From an uncultured Alphaproteobacteria bacterium (GTDB lineage Bacteria; Pseudomonadota; Alphaproteobacteria; RF32; CAG-239), in NCBI GenBank assembly GCA_910585375.1, contig CAJUCZ010000017.1, positions 1-40,474 on the forward strand: a DNA stretch of 40,474 bases, read 5' to 3'. Made by a program: the position numbers and the translations under genes. The notes under the pieces were generated by a model. The model was given only the letters and a program-made list of their open reading frames with translations, searched no databases and was not told the origin of the DNA. How positions within the stretch are numbered: the stretch's first letter is position 1; each line of letters opens with the position of its first letter. This document shows positions 7,818-17,305 of this stretch, one piece after another.

Positions 7818-8435
7818 TTAATTTACCTCGCGTTTTAAGCTCTCTATCCGCGGCAGGACCGAATTTTCAATAATAAAAGCGATGGCTTTTTCGGCCATAC
7901 TGTCGCTATGGCTTATTGTCTTTGCAATTTCATCCAGTTCCGGTTTCTTGTCAAGTTTTTTCAGCAACACCTGATACAATCCGGCCACATCGCTCAGAGA
8001 ATCGATAATCTCCGCAATATAAGCCGGAATTTTCAAATCCTGCTTTCCTCCCCAAAAACCTTCCACAAAACCCCACTCCAGCACGTCAAAACGGCAACGG
8101 CAGGTTTCTTTCAGGCTTTCCAAATCTTTTTTAAACGGCGGAAATCTGACATCATTTTTTTTGACTTTTTCAAAAGCGTCATCCCATGCGCCCATAAAAA
8201 ACTTAAAGAACAAATCGGCTTCTTCTTTGGTTTCCAACCGCGGTTCCTGCCCTTCCGGCCAGAAAGAAGAGATAACATCCGTCGGTCTCAGTTCCAAATT
8301 CGGGCTGCAGATTGAGCCTACAAAACGTGCTTTGACAACGTCTACCGGCGTCGGGCATTTGTAATGTTCCAGCAGTTTGGCAAATTTATCATCACCAATA
8401 TAATTATTTGGACTTTTCATTTTGTACTTCTTCAT
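7818..8435 (-). CDS. UPF0149-like (YgfB/YecA-type) protein
   Basis: A 205-aa soluble helical protein. The pattern RFVGSICSPN...WPEGQEPRL near residue 40-70 and LEWGFVEGFWGG near residue 120-130 resemble the two conserved halves of the UPF0149 family. It lacks a C-terminal SEC-C zinc motif. Function is unknown. It is probably cotranscribed with the nitroreductase. The similarity is read by eye and could be wrong. Confidence 0.6.
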   Translation of the reverse strand: MKKYKMKSPNNYIGDDKFAKLLEHYKCPTPVDVVKARFVGSICSPNLELRPTDVISSFWPEGQEPRLETKEEADLFFKFFMGAWDDAFEKVKKNDVRFPPFKKDLESLKETCRCRFDVLEWGFVEGFWGGKQDLKIPAYIAEIIDSLSDVAGLYQVLLKKLDKKPELDEIAKTISHSDSMAEKAIAFIIENSVLPRIESLKREVN

Positions 8436-8466
8436 TTATAGTTACAGCAAATTTTATTTTAATTTA

Positions 8467-8799
8467 ATGGAGTTTTTAAAATTGTCCAGGGTTAAATTCG
8501 GTTTTATTTTGGCGGCCTGCTTGTTTATTAATGCCTGTTCGCAGCTTTCCCCTTATATTGACCGGCGGCGCAACGTGAATGCCCAGACGGCAGCCGAGCT
8601 TTATATCGGGCCGTCAACACCGGAAGCGCCGGCAATTTGTTACAACAAGCTGACATCAACGTTTGAAGAGATTCAAAAACTGGCCGACGCAGAATGTGTG
8701 GAGCAGAAAACCGGAACCCGTGCCGTTTTGGTTAAAGAAACGCTTTTTACCTGCAAACTGCTGCTGCCAAACCATTTGTATTTTAAATGTGTGAATTAG
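8467..8799 (+). CDS. Small putative lipoprotein
   Basis: A 110-aa protein starting MEFLKLSRVKFGFILAACLF, a basic n-region and hydrophobic core. It ends in INAC, a plausible lipobox with the lipid cysteine at residue 24. The mature part is short with several cysteines and no recognised domain. The start at 8467 is preferred over an in-frame codon at 8422 because the signal sequence begins there, though no clear Shine-Dalgarno is seen. It diverges from the UPF0149-like gene and lies just before argS. Confidence 0.65.
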   Translation: MEFLKLSRVKFGFILAACLFINACSQLSPYIDRRRNVNAQTAAELYIGPSTPEAPAICYNKLTSTFEEIQKLADAECVEQKTGTRAVLVKETLFTCKLLLPNHLYFKCVN

Positions 8800-8867
8800 G
8801 CGCTTGAGTTTTTGAAAAAATCCTTTATAACTATTGCTGATTTTAAGACTAAAAATGAGGAAACAAA

Positions 8868-10646
8868 ATGGATTTGTCCGTAGAAAACATTATTAACAAA
8901 AAGTTTGAAGCTGTTTTTGACAGGCTGGGGCTGGACAAGAAATTTGCCGCCGTTAAAAATTCCGACCGTCCGGACTTGAGCGACTTTCAGTGCAACGGCG
9001 CTTTGGCTTTGGCCAAGAGTGAGCGTAAAAACCCGCGTGAAATTGCCCAGAAGATTGCCGCAGAACTGGAACAGGACAATGATATTGAAAAAATTTCCGT
9101 TGACGGGCCGGGATTTATCAACATTACCCTTAAAAACGAATTTATTGCCCGCAATATGGATGAAGTCGGTGCTGACGGGCGTTTCGGCTGTGCCGGCGTG
9201 GCTGTCCCGCAGAACATCGTGATTGATTCCGGCGGCCCGAACGTTGCCAAGCTTATGCATATCGGACATTTACGGCCAGCCGTTATCGGCGAATCCATCC
9301 GCCGGATTGAGAAATTTGTCGGCAACAAAGTCATCTCTGATGTACATTTTGGCGATTGGGGCACGCCGATGGGCATGATTATTTCCGAAATCGAAAACCT
9401 GCATCCCGACTGGCCTTATTTTGACGATACCCAAACGGGCGCTTTTCCCGTTGAGCATCCGTATAACGTCAATGAAGTAACAGAGCTTTACAAAAAAGCT
9501 TCCGCACGCTGCAAGGAAGACGAAGCCGCACGCGAAAGAGCCCGCATTATCACCGCAAAATTTCAGGACGGGCATGCCGGTTACCGTGCTTTATGGAAGC
9601 ACCTGCGCGATGTTTCCGTTGACGCGGTCAAACAGATTTACGGCGATTTGGACGTGAACTTTGACCTCTGGCTCGGCGAAAGCGATGCGCACGAAACCTG
9701 CAAAGAGATTATGAAAATTGCCGAAGACAAAGGCATTTTGGAAAAAAACGAAGGCGCGGAGATTATCCGTCTGGAAGAAAGCAACAAGCCGAAACCGCCG
9801 GTTATTCTGGAAAAATCGGACGGCGGATTTACTTATGCCGCAACGGATATTGCCACAATCAAAATGCGTTGTGACGACCTCAACGCCGATGAGATTATTT
9901 ATGTGACCGATCTTCGGCAGTCCCTGCATTTTGAACAGGTTTTCGAAGCCTCCAAAATGCTTGGCATTTGTCCGGACGTGAAGCTTGTGCATATCGGGTT
10001 CGGCACGGTTAACGGCAAAGACGGCAAACCGTTTAAAACCCGTGACGGCGGCGTGATGAATTTGGCCGACCTGATTGCAATTTCCAAAGACACCGTTCGG
10101 AAATCCGTTCCGGAAAGCGCTCCCGGCTACAGCAAAGAAGATATTGCCAAGCTGGTGGACGACATTACCATCGGCGCCGTCAAGTTTCAGGACATGAAGA
10201 ACAATATTGCATCCGGTTATGTATTCGATTTGGAAGATTTTGCAAAATTTGACGGTAAAACGGGCCCGTATATTCAATATGCAATTGCACGGATTAACTC
10301 AATTATCCGCAAGGCGCAGGATAACAGCATTAAAGAAAACAGTATTGTTATTTCCAATGAAGAAGAACGCAATCTGGCTTTGAAAATTGCCCAGTTAAGC
10401 GCAACAATCATGCGGGCACACCATGATAAGGAACCCAGCATTATTGCCGATTATGCTTATACGCTGGCACAAAACTTCAGCAGTTTTTACAATGCTTCTT
10501 CCATTGTCAATGCAGAAACGCAGGAGCTGGCTGGTTCACGCCTTAAACTGGCGCGGATGGTCAAAGATATTTTGAAACTGCAGCTCTATCTTCTTGGGAT
10601 TGCTTCTCCCGAGGTTATGCTGAAAGCACAAGAAGCTGCTGCCTAG
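8868..10646 (+). CDS. argS: Arginyl-tRNA synthetase
   Basis: Class I synthetase charging tRNA-Arg. An N-terminal additional domain (about residues 1-110) typical of ArgRS precedes the catalytic core with HIGH at 131-134 (MHIGHLRP). The second signature region is the divergent KPFKTRDGG rather than KMSKS, as in many ArgRS. The C-terminal DALR anticodon domain ends in LYLLGIASPEVM. Length 592 aa. An AGGA site lies before the ATG. A shared terminator follows the stop. Confidence 0.96.
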   Translation: MDLSVENIINKKFEAVFDRLGLDKKFAAVKNSDRPDLSDFQCNGALALAKSERKNPREIAQKIAAELEQDNDIEKISVDGPGFINITLKNEFIARNMDEVGADGRFGCAGVAVPQNIVIDSGGPNVAKLMHIGHLRPAVIGESIRRIEKFVGNKVISDVHFGDWGTPMGMIISEIENLHPDWPYFDDTQTGAFPVEHPYNVNEVTELYKKASARCKEDEAARERARIITAKFQDGHAGYRALWKHLRDVSVDAVKQIYGDLDVNFDLWLGESDAHETCKEIMKIAEDKGILEKNEGAEIIRLEESNKPKPPVILEKSDGGFTYAATDIATIKMRCDDLNADEIIYVTDLRQSLHFEQVFEASKMLGICPDVKLVHIGFGTVNGKDGKPFKTRDGGVMNLADLIAISKDTVRKSVPESAPGYSKEDIAKLVDDITIGAVKFQDMKNNIASGYVFDLEDFAKFDGKTGPYIQYAIARINSIIRKAQDNSIKENSIVISNEEERNLALKIAQLSATIMRAHHDKEPSIIADYAYTLAQNFSSFYNASSIVNAETQELAGSRLKLARMVKDILKLQLYLLGIASPEVMLKAQEAAA

Positions 10647-10652
10647 AAAATA

Positions 10653-10688
10653 AAAATTCCCGTTTTGCAAAGAACGGGAAGTTTTTTT
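10653..10688. terminator. Terminator between argS and the zinc-ribbon gene
   Basis: TTCCCGTT and AACGGGAA pair around TTGCAAAG, followed by TTTTTTT on the plus strand, with AAAATAAAAA on the other side. It can serve both converging genes. Confidence 0.85.
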
Positions 10689-11691
10689 ATTTTTGTTTTT
10701 CCGTAAAGGTCAAATAAATATATTTGCTCAAGGGTGACGGTTTGGTTACGGTCACGCTGAAAGCAATGCGGCCGTTTTCCTTAATAAACTTAGCCGGCGG
10801 CGGTGTGGTCTGAGTTTGAAGCACCATAGCCTTATCATCCATAACCTCCAGCTTGATCGTCGGAATCTCGAGCATTTTATCGGTATTATTAACGATAAAG
10901 CCTTTGATTTCCATTTTGGTCACATAATCATCTTCATAAGAACGGCGGCTGACGTTTTTAAACTCAAGCCCTTCGCCGAGGATTTTTGATTTGATATGCA
11001 ACACAGTATAAGCTTTTTCCATAAAAGGCACCGTTCTGACAATTTCATAACGAAAATAATACATAAGCAGCACAAAAATCAAAAACAGCAGAAAACATAA
11101 ATAACAACGGGTTGTTTTGCTCAAAAGACCGGTGTTCCTGCAAATACAGCCCCAGACTTTTTCCTGTGCCGGGCGGGCGCTTTCTTTTTGAGCCAGCGCC
11201 TCACTTTGTTCGGAAAGGCGTTTGAAAATATCATCCATACTGTCAGGCTTGTTTTCTGCGCTGCCGGAGGTTGTGTCATCCTTGTTTTCCTGCATATTCT
11301 TTTCTTCATCACGCATCTGAAGGACAGCATCATCCGGCGTCACGGCTGCCGGCATTTCTTCTTTTTCCGACACAGCAACATTTTCCGACTTCACTTGCTC
11401 CGCATTGATTTCTGCCCATTCCTGTGCATCCGAATCCGGTTTTGCATATTTTATCTCATTCCAATCCGGATCATTTTCCGGCGTTTTCTCATGATTAATT
11501 TCGTTCCAGTCCGGCGCATCAACAGCGGCTGTTTTTTCTTCCGTCTGATTTATAAAAGAATCGTCTGCATCTTCCGGCCGGCGCCAAAAAACCTCTCCGC
11601 AACCGGAACACCGCAGCCTGCGGCCGCCGGACGGCATATCCGCATCTGCTATTTCATATAATTTTCCACAGTTAGGACATTTTATACGCAT
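10687..11691 (-). CDS. MJ0042-type zinc-ribbon membrane protein
   Basis: A 334-aa protein opening with a zinc ribbon, CPNCGKLYEI at 4-13 and CSGCGEVFW at 28-37, the MJ0042/zinc_ribbon_5 pattern. A long acidic linker follows with three imperfect repeats of DWNEI/EWAEI(N/K). There is one transmembrane helix at about 190-215, then a DUF3426-like C-terminal domain outside the membrane. A gene of this type is often divergent from ftsE in alphaproteobacteria, as here. Its role is unknown. Confidence 0.8.
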   Translation of the reverse strand: MRIKCPNCGKLYEIADADMPSGGRRLRCSGCGEVFWRRPEDADDSFINQTEEKTAAVDAPDWNEINHEKTPENDPDWNEIKYAKPDSDAQEWAEINAEQVKSENVAVSEKEEMPAAVTPDDAVLQMRDEEKNMQENKDDTTSGSAENKPDSMDDIFKRLSEQSEALAQKESARPAQEKVWGCICRNTGLLSKTTRCYLCFLLFLIFVLLMYYFRYEIVRTVPFMEKAYTVLHIKSKILGEGLEFKNVSRRSYEDDYVTKMEIKGFIVNNTDKMLEIPTIKLEVMDDKAMVLQTQTTPPPAKFIKENGRIAFSVTVTKPSPLSKYIYLTFTEKQK

Positions 11692-11822
11692 TATTTTTAC
11701 CTTTTTCCTTTATACTGCACCTTATTGCACAAAAAGCATTTAATCAAAGAAAAAAAATATTTTATTAAATGATTTATTGCTATATCTTAGAGAAAATATT
11801 TTAGTTTCAAGGAGGACAAAAG

Positions 11823-12569
11823 TTGCAAAAAAACGAAACAAAGAGCAATAATGCAATTATTGTCATGCAGAATGTGGGAATCCGTTACGGGCAGGGACCG
11901 GAAATTTTAAGCGATATCTCCCTGAGCCTGAAGAAAGGGTCTTTTCACTTTCTGACCGGCCGCAGCGGCGCAGGAAAAACGTCTTTGCTCAGCATGATGT
12001 ACCTTGCGCAAAAACCCAGCCGCGGCGTAGTACAGGTTTTTGGACGCAACATCAACTTTACCAACAGAGACAATCTTTCTTTGTTGCGGCGCAAAATCGG
12101 CGTGGTGTTTCAGGACTTTCGCCTGCTTGAACATCTTTCAGCCTTTGACAATGTTGCACTGCCCCTGAGAATTTGCGGCATGAATGAACGCGAAGTCAAA
12201 AAAAGAGTAACCGAGCTGTTGCAGTGGGTTGAACTTGACCGCAATATGTATGCAAAGACCTCCACTCTTTCCGGCGGAGAAAAGCAACGTACGGCCATTG
12301 CCCGCGCCGTTATCAACCGCCCTGACCTGCTGCTGGCCGATGAACCGACCGGAAACGTGGACAATGACATTGCGCCAAAGCTCATGAAGCTGTTTGTCGA
12401 ACTCAACAAGCTCGGTACGACAGTCGTGATTGCAACGCACAGCGAAAAACTGATCACCGATTTTGCCTTTCCGCGCCTGCATTTGCAAAACCACGGACTG
12501 AGCGTTTATGAACCTTATGACTTTACCGGCATCAACATTGGCAACAAAACCGGAAAAGGAGGCTTTTGA
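11823..12569 (+). CDS. ftsE: Cell division ATP-binding protein FtsE
   Basis: ABC ATPase of the FtsEX complex, which controls septal peptidoglycan hydrolases. Walker A is GRSGAGKTS (46-54), the signature LSGGEKQ (149-155) and Walker B LLLADEPTGNVD (169-180). The start is TTG at 11823, chosen because AGGAGG (11810-11815) lies 7 nt upstream. The first 10 residues are an extra N-terminal stretch. It overlaps ftsX by one base (TGATG). Confidence 0.96.
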   Translation: MQKNETKSNNAIIVMQNVGIRYGQGPEILSDISLSLKKGSFHFLTGRSGAGKTSLLSMMYLAQKPSRGVVQVFGRNINFTNRDNLSLLRRKIGVVFQDFRLLEHLSAFDNVALPLRICGMNEREVKKRVTELLQWVELDRNMYAKTSTLSGGEKQRTAIARAVINRPDLLLADEPTGNVDNDIAPKLMKLFVELNKLGTTVVIATHSEKLITDFAFPRLHLQNHGLSVYEPYDFTGINIGNKTGKGGF

Positions 12570-13492
12570 TGAGCAATAATACTGCGGCTGATTTTATTTC
12601 CCGCAAGCAGGAGCTGCCTTTAAACAATGACAGTTCCAATCTGTTTTTGCAAATTATGATTTCTATTTCTGTTTTTATTTTTGCTATTACGCTGGCTGGC
12701 GTGCTTTCCATTAATTCCATGCTCAGAAACTGGAATGACAGCATTCTCGGCTCTTTGACCGTTCAGATTATGCCTGTTAATGACAGCGACCGCAGCAAGG
12801 TTCGGACTGATACAACGGATAACCTGAACAAGGTCGTACAGTATCTGGAATCGGTTGCCGAAATTGAAAAAGTAACCCCTTTGTCGGACGAACAGCTGCA
12901 AAAGCTTATTCAACCATGGCTCGGAGACGGCATTGAAATCGGAAGCCTGCCTGTACCGCGGCTGATTGACGTAAAAATCAAAAAAGGCGCGACACTGGAT
13001 TTCGGCGTTTTGGCAGAGAATCTGGCTCAGATTTCGCCGCTGGCCTCTATTGACAACCATAAACTTTGGCTTAACAAACTTATCCGTTTTGCCGACGGTT
13101 TGAAGATGCTGGCTCTGAGTATTTTATTTTTGGTTATTCTGGTAACATCCGGCGCAATCTTTTACAGCACACAGACCAGCTTGGGACTGCACCGTTATAT
13201 TATAGAAATTCTTCATACCATGGGGGCAAAAGACGCGTATATTGCCCAGCAATATGCCCGCAGAACAGGATGGTTGTCGTTTTTGGGCGGCATTATCGGC
13301 GTAGCTCTTTCCATTCCGACGATTTTTCTGATTGCTTCTCTGGCAGAACAGATTGAGGGCGGCATTATCAGCGGGGCGCATTTATCCGCAGAATCGTGGG
13401 CAACTATCTTGATATTGCCGTTATTTGCCGTTATGATTGCCATGTTTACCGCCTATTATACCGTAAAACGCACTTTAGAAAAAATGATATGA
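12569..13492 (+). CDS. ftsX: Cell division protein FtsX
   Basis: Integral membrane partner of FtsE, 307 aa. It has a transmembrane helix at about 31-52, an extracellular domain at about 60-165 (EIEKVTPLSDEQLQKLI), and three C-terminal helices forming the FtsX/MacB-type permease core. The ATG at 12569 follows AAAGGAGG and overlaps the ftsE stop. The stop overlaps the next start (ATGA at 13489-13492), so the genes are translationally coupled. Confidence 0.94.
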   Translation: MSNNTAADFISRKQELPLNNDSSNLFLQIMISISVFIFAITLAGVLSINSMLRNWNDSILGSLTVQIMPVNDSDRSKVRTDTTDNLNKVVQYLESVAEIEKVTPLSDEQLQKLIQPWLGDGIEIGSLPVPRLIDVKIKKGATLDFGVLAENLAQISPLASIDNHKLWLNKLIRFADGLKMLALSILFLVILVTSGAIFYSTQTSLGLHRYIIEILHTMGAKDAYIAQQYARRTGWLSFLGGIIGVALSIPTIFLIASLAEQIEGGIISGAHLSAESWATILILPLFAVMIAMFTAYYTVKRTLEKMI

Positions 13493-14067
13493 GAAAACTT
13501 TTTATTATTGCCGTTTTATTCTTACTTTCGGTTTGGTTTGCCGGATTTTTGTGGTTTAATCACCAGATTAATTCATACGAAAATACTGCCGGTATCAAGA
13601 CCGATGCCATTGTCGCCCTGACCGGCGGACGCAACCGGATCAGCAAAGCCGTGGCGTTGTTGAATGACGGGGCGGCGGAAAAGCTGTTTATCTCAGGCGT
13701 TTCGAAGCAAACTTCTTTGACTCAGATAGAGCAGCTTAATGATTTGAGAATCCGCCAAAAGCAAAAAGTGCAGACCGGAAGCGAAGCCAAAGACACCATC
13801 GGCAATGCCATTGAGGCAGATGAATGGATTAAGAAAAACAATGTCCGTTCCATCCGGCTGGTTACGTCCAATTACCACCTGCCGCGCAGTATTTTGGAGT
13901 TTCGCCACCGTTCTCCGGAGGTTTCGATTGTTCCGAGTCCGGTATATTCCGATAAAGTACAAACCAAATGGTGGAAGAATCCGGGCAGCTTCCGACTGAT
14001 TGCCACGGAATACAACAAATTCCTGTATGTTTATTTTAGCAAAAAATTTTTTACCGGTGAGGACTAA
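13489..14067 (+). CDS. YdcF/DUF218-family membrane-anchored protein
   Basis: A 192-aa protein with an N-terminal signal anchor (KLFIIAVLFLLSVWFAGFLW) and a DUF218 domain: DAIVALTGG, DGAAEKLFISG, DTIGNAIEA and LVTSNYHLPRS. These are the conserved acidic and histidine motifs of the YdcF/SanA group, implicated in envelope functions. The start at 13489 overlaps the ftsX stop; an earlier in-frame start would lie inside ftsX. It is directly followed by plsC. Confidence 0.88.
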   Translation: MRKLFIIAVLFLLSVWFAGFLWFNHQINSYENTAGIKTDAIVALTGGRNRISKAVALLNDGAAEKLFISGVSKQTSLTQIEQLNDLRIRQKQKVQTGSEAKDTIGNAIEADEWIKKNNVRSIRLVTSNYHLPRSILEFRHRSPEVSIVPSPVYSDKVQTKWWKNPGSFRLIATEYNKFLYVYFSKKFFTGED

Positions 14068-14835
14068 ATGCTTTTTATTCGTTCTTTAATTTTTAACATC
14101 TGCTGCTACGGGCTTATTCTGCTCGGCGCCGTACTCTCTCTCTTTCTGGCTCCGTTTCCGCAAAAACTGAGCATTAAATTCTGGAACGGCATTATGCAGC
14201 CCTTATCGCGCAGACTGCTTAAGATTATCTGCGGCCTTGATATTGAAATACGCGGAAAAGAGTACATCAGCCAAAGCGGCGTGATTTATGCCTGCAAGCA
14301 TCAGTCGGCCATGGAAACGTATTATTTGACGACCATTATCAAAACCGGCGTTTTTATTCTGAAGCGCGAACTGCATTTTATTCCGTTTTTCGGCTGGGCA
14401 TCGCATTTTTACGGCATGATTCCGGTCAACCGTTCCGCCGGTTCGGCTGCCATGAAAAATATGCTGAAAGAATCTAAAAAACGGGTGGCAAAAGGCCGGC
14501 CGATTATGATTTTTCCGGAAGGAACGCGAACAAAACCGGAGACAACGACCCAATACAAACCCGGCGTAGCTTTTCTTTATCAGAATCTTGGCTTGCCGGT
14601 AGTGCCGGTTGCCCTTAATACCGGACTGTTTTGGGAAAAAGCTTCTTTTATGCGTTATCCGGGCAAAGTCATTATAGAATTTATGCCGCCGATTGCTCCG
14701 GGGCTGGATAAAAAAGAATTTATGGATACGCTCAAACAAAAGATTGAAAATAAATGCGAAGAACTTAATCAGGAGGCTTTCAAAAAGTATCCTTATACGT
14801 TAGACTTGCTTAAAAAGTATAAAAAGGCAAAATAA
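14068..14835 (+). CDS. plsC: 1-acyl-sn-glycerol-3-phosphate acyltransferase
   Basis: Membrane acyltransferase making phosphatidic acid from lysophosphatidic acid. An N-terminal hydrophobic segment (residues 5-30) precedes HQSAMET at 78-84, an HX4E form of the usual HX4D motif I. The other motifs are MIPVNRSAG, FPEGTRTK at 149-156 and VPVALNTG. Length 255 aa. It starts immediately after the DUF218 stop and is probably cotranscribed from ftsE. Confidence 0.92.
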   Translation: MLFIRSLIFNICCYGLILLGAVLSLFLAPFPQKLSIKFWNGIMQPLSRRLLKIICGLDIEIRGKEYISQSGVIYACKHQSAMETYYLTTIIKTGVFILKRELHFIPFFGWASHFYGMIPVNRSAGSAAMKNMLKESKKRVAKGRPIMIFPEGTRTKPETTTQYKPGVAFLYQNLGLPVVPVALNTGLFWEKASFMRYPGKVIIEFMPPIAPGLDKKEFMDTLKQKIENKCEELNQEAFKKYPYTLDLLKKYKKAK

Positions 14836-14837
14836 TC

Positions 14838-15983
14838 TTGGCAGAAAAAGAAGAACATACCCGCCAACAGGCATCAGTTGAGGACGTTCTGGAGGTTAAG
14901 GCTATTTTTGAAGGCCTGAAGCCGGACGAGGCGGCGGTTTCCGAAAAACAACCCAAACGGAAATTTCGTTTTCGGATTTCCAAAGCCGGTATTGTGACCT
15001 TTTTGTTTACCTCTTTAGTGACATTTATCTGGATGTGGGTTCTTTTTTCGCGCTCTTATGCCATCGGCCTTATCAAAAATGAAATTGTCAAAATTCAGAA
15101 TTCTCTTAACGAAGCCGGATGGGATGTGGCTTACAACAACATTTCTTTCTCTCCGGCTTATCCGGGGAATTTAGCAACCGTGCAGGATTTTCAGTTTTAC
15201 AGCCTTTATCAGGGGCGGACTTTTATGGTGGAAATTCCTAAAATCGAGGTTTCGGCCAATCTATTTAATCCCCGTAAAATTACAATCCGCCTGTCTCCCG
15301 AGATAAAGGTTTCTTTGCGCCAGAAAACATATAACCTTGACATTCCGAATCCGTTGATTCTAATGGACATTAACGAAAAAGACCAGCTTGTGCATTTGAT
15401 TGTCAGCGCCAAAGAGGTTAATATCCGGCATACGGCGCAAATCGGCGACATGCTTTTTTCCGCCGTTCGTAAAACACCGGCCAACAAAACAGGTTTGGTA
15501 CCGGCATGGGGCTGTTCGCTGTTGGTCGGAAATCTGAGATTTGACAAGAAATACGAAATTGCCTTGTCTGACAAGATTGACATGATTTTTGCCGAGGCCG
15601 ACGTTATAGGAAAAGTTCACGGCAATACATCTTACCGTTCAGCCATTTACGAATGGCTGGAAGCCGGCGGATACATCAATCTAAAATATGTTTCGTTAAA
15701 TTGGAAACCTCTCGCTTTGGTCGGCCGCGGCAGTCTTTATTTTAACGAAAAGCTGGAACCGAATCTGCATTTGGACACATCTTCCAAAGGACTGGCGGAA
15801 AGTATGGACAGTATGCTGCAATATCAGTGGCTTGACGGCAAGGGCGTGTTTGTCAGTAAAATTCTGCTTGGTAACAAGGCCTTTAAGCTCTCCCCAAAAG
15901 ACAAATATCTTACGGTCATTGCGCCGGTTGATTACAAAGACCGCAAGCTGTTGATTGAAAATATTACCGTTGCCAAGTTCTAA
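14838..15983 (+). CDS. DUF2125-type membrane-anchored protein
   Basis: A 381-aa protein with a single transmembrane helix at about 53-75 (VTFLFTSLVTFIWMWVLFS) and a long extracytoplasmic region rich in beta structure. It resembles the alphaproteobacterial DUF2125 family (GWDVAYNNISFSPAYPGNLATV). Function is unknown. The start is TTG at 14838, two bases after the plsC stop, so it ends the ftsE-led run. It overlaps the convergent rsmD by 4 bp. Confidence 0.8.
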   Translation: MAEKEEHTRQQASVEDVLEVKAIFEGLKPDEAAVSEKQPKRKFRFRISKAGIVTFLFTSLVTFIWMWVLFSRSYAIGLIKNEIVKIQNSLNEAGWDVAYNNISFSPAYPGNLATVQDFQFYSLYQGRTFMVEIPKIEVSANLFNPRKITIRLSPEIKVSLRQKTYNLDIPNPLILMDINEKDQLVHLIVSAKEVNIRHTAQIGDMLFSAVRKTPANKTGLVPAWGCSLLVGNLRFDKKYEIALSDKIDMIFAEADVIGKVHGNTSYRSAIYEWLEAGGYINLKYVSLNWKPLALVGRGSLYFNEKLEPNLHLDTSSKGLAESMDSMLQYQWLDGKGVFVSKILLGNKAFKLSPKDKYLTVIAPVDYKDRKLLIENITVAKF

Positions 15984-16525
15984 CCTTTGAATTTCAGAAA
16001 TAAAATTTTGGCAAGACCATAAATTCGTTCTTCCAAGACTTCATAAATTTCGGGAACTTGGATTTGTTCTTTCTTTTCGACTTCGACCAGACACAATGCC
16101 CCCGGCTCCAACCAGCCGCCGTTTGCAACCGAAGCCAAAGCTTTTTCGCTAAGTCCCTGATTATATGGGGCATCCATAAACAACAGATTGAACTTTTCAA
16201 CAGAATTTCCCAGCTTTTCAACATCGGCACGCAGCAGCTTTATGCGGGATTTTTCTTCAGGAAACAATGCAGCATTGGCGGCAGCCGTTCTGGTATCTAT
16301 ATCTATCTGGCAGATTCTTTTAACACCGCGGGACAACGCCTCCAATCCGAAAGCACCGGTACCGGCAAAAATTTCCAGCAAAGTGTAATCCGGCCAATTT
16401 TGGTTCAGGCGCGCATTTAAAATATTAAAAACCGCTTCCCGCACCCGATCTGCCGTCGGCCGGATTTTGTCAGTCAGCGGCGACTTTAATTTTTTGCCGC
16501 GATATTTGCCGGCGATGATTCTCAT
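15980..16525 (-). CDS. rsmD: 16S rRNA (guanine966-N2)-methyltransferase
   Basis: Methylates G966 of 16S rRNA using S-adenosylmethionine. It shows the family N terminus MRIIAGKYRGKKL, the TADRVREAVFNIL segment, the SAM motif LEIFAGTGAFGLEALSRG at 50-67 and DAPY at 118-121, a variant of the usual DPPY. Length 181 aa. The start overlaps the stop of the pseudouridine synthase (ATGA), a common pairing. Confidence 0.94.
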   Translation of the reverse strand: MRIIAGKYRGKKLKSPLTDKIRPTADRVREAVFNILNARLNQNWPDYTLLEIFAGTGAFGLEALSRGVKRICQIDIDTRTAAANAALFPEEKSRIKLLRADVEKLGNSVEKFNLLFMDAPYNQGLSEKALASVANGGWLEPGALCLVEVEKKEQIQVPEIYEVLEERIYGLAKILFLKFKG

Positions 16526-17244
16526 AATTCAAAATCTTTGCCGAGCTGTTCTTTCAAGACTTTTCCGGGGACTTCCCTGACTTCGCCTTTTTTCATCGAT
16601 CCGAGCTGGAACGGTCCGTAAGAAAGCCGTATCAGGCGGGCGACGTCCAGTCCGACCGCCTTCATCACCTTACGGATTTCACGGTTTTTGCCTTCCGTCA
16701 GAGAAACAACCAGCCAAGCATTTGTGCCGGTTTTATTCTCAATTTCAATTTTGATTGAACCGTATTCCACCCCGTCCACGGTAATGCCGTTTGCCAAAGA
16801 AGCCAGCTTTTTTTCATCCAGAAAACCATGGACTTTAACCTTGTATCTTCGGACCCAGCCATTTCCCGGAAGTTCCAGACGACGCGAAAGTTCACCGTTA
16901 TTGGTCAGCAGCAAAAGCCCTTCGGAGTTCAAGTCAAGGCGGCCGACCGAAATAACGCGCGGCATGCCGGCGGGCAGATTGTCAAAAACAGTCGGACGGT
17001 CCTGATTGTCCTTATGCGTCGTCACCAAACCGGTTGGTTTGTAATAAAGCCACAGGCGGCTGATTTCCTTAGCCGGAAGTTTTTCGCCGTCAATCAAAAT
17101 TTTTTCATTTCCTTCAACGTTAAAAGCCGGGCTTTCAATGGTTTCGCCATTTACGGTTACCCTTTTCCGGGCAATCAGATCTTCAGCGGCACGGCGGGAG
17201 CAAACCCCCGAACGGGCTATAAACTTGGCTATTCTTTCTGACAT
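16522..17244 (-). CDS. rluB: rRNA pseudouridine synthase, RsuA/RluB type
   Basis: An S4 RNA-binding domain at 1-60 (RIAKFIARSGVCSRRAAEDLI) is followed by a pseudouridine synthase domain. The catalytic-aspartate motif is VGRLDLNSEGLLLLTNNG and the C-terminal motif EGKNREIRKVM. The RluB/RluE/RsuA group acts on 23S or 16S rRNA; the exact target is inferred from the pairing with rsmD. The start at 17244 (MSERIAK) is preferred over a codon at 17283 because AAGGAAAG lies just upstream of it. Confidence 0.88.
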   Translation of the reverse strand: MSERIAKFIARSGVCSRRAAEDLIARKRVTVNGETIESPAFNVEGNEKILIDGEKLPAKEISRLWLYYKPTGLVTTHKDNQDRPTVFDNLPAGMPRVISVGRLDLNSEGLLLLTNNGELSRRLELPGNGWVRRYKVKVHGFLDEKKLASLANGITVDGVEYGSIKIEIENKTGTNAWLVVSLTEGKNREIRKVMKAVGLDVARLIRLSYGPFQLGSMKKGEVREVPGKVLKEQLGKDFEL

Positions 17245-17305
17245 ATTTTTCTTTCCTTTTTTAATATTATCCGTATAATACACATAAATTTTGCAAAGGT
17301 CAAAG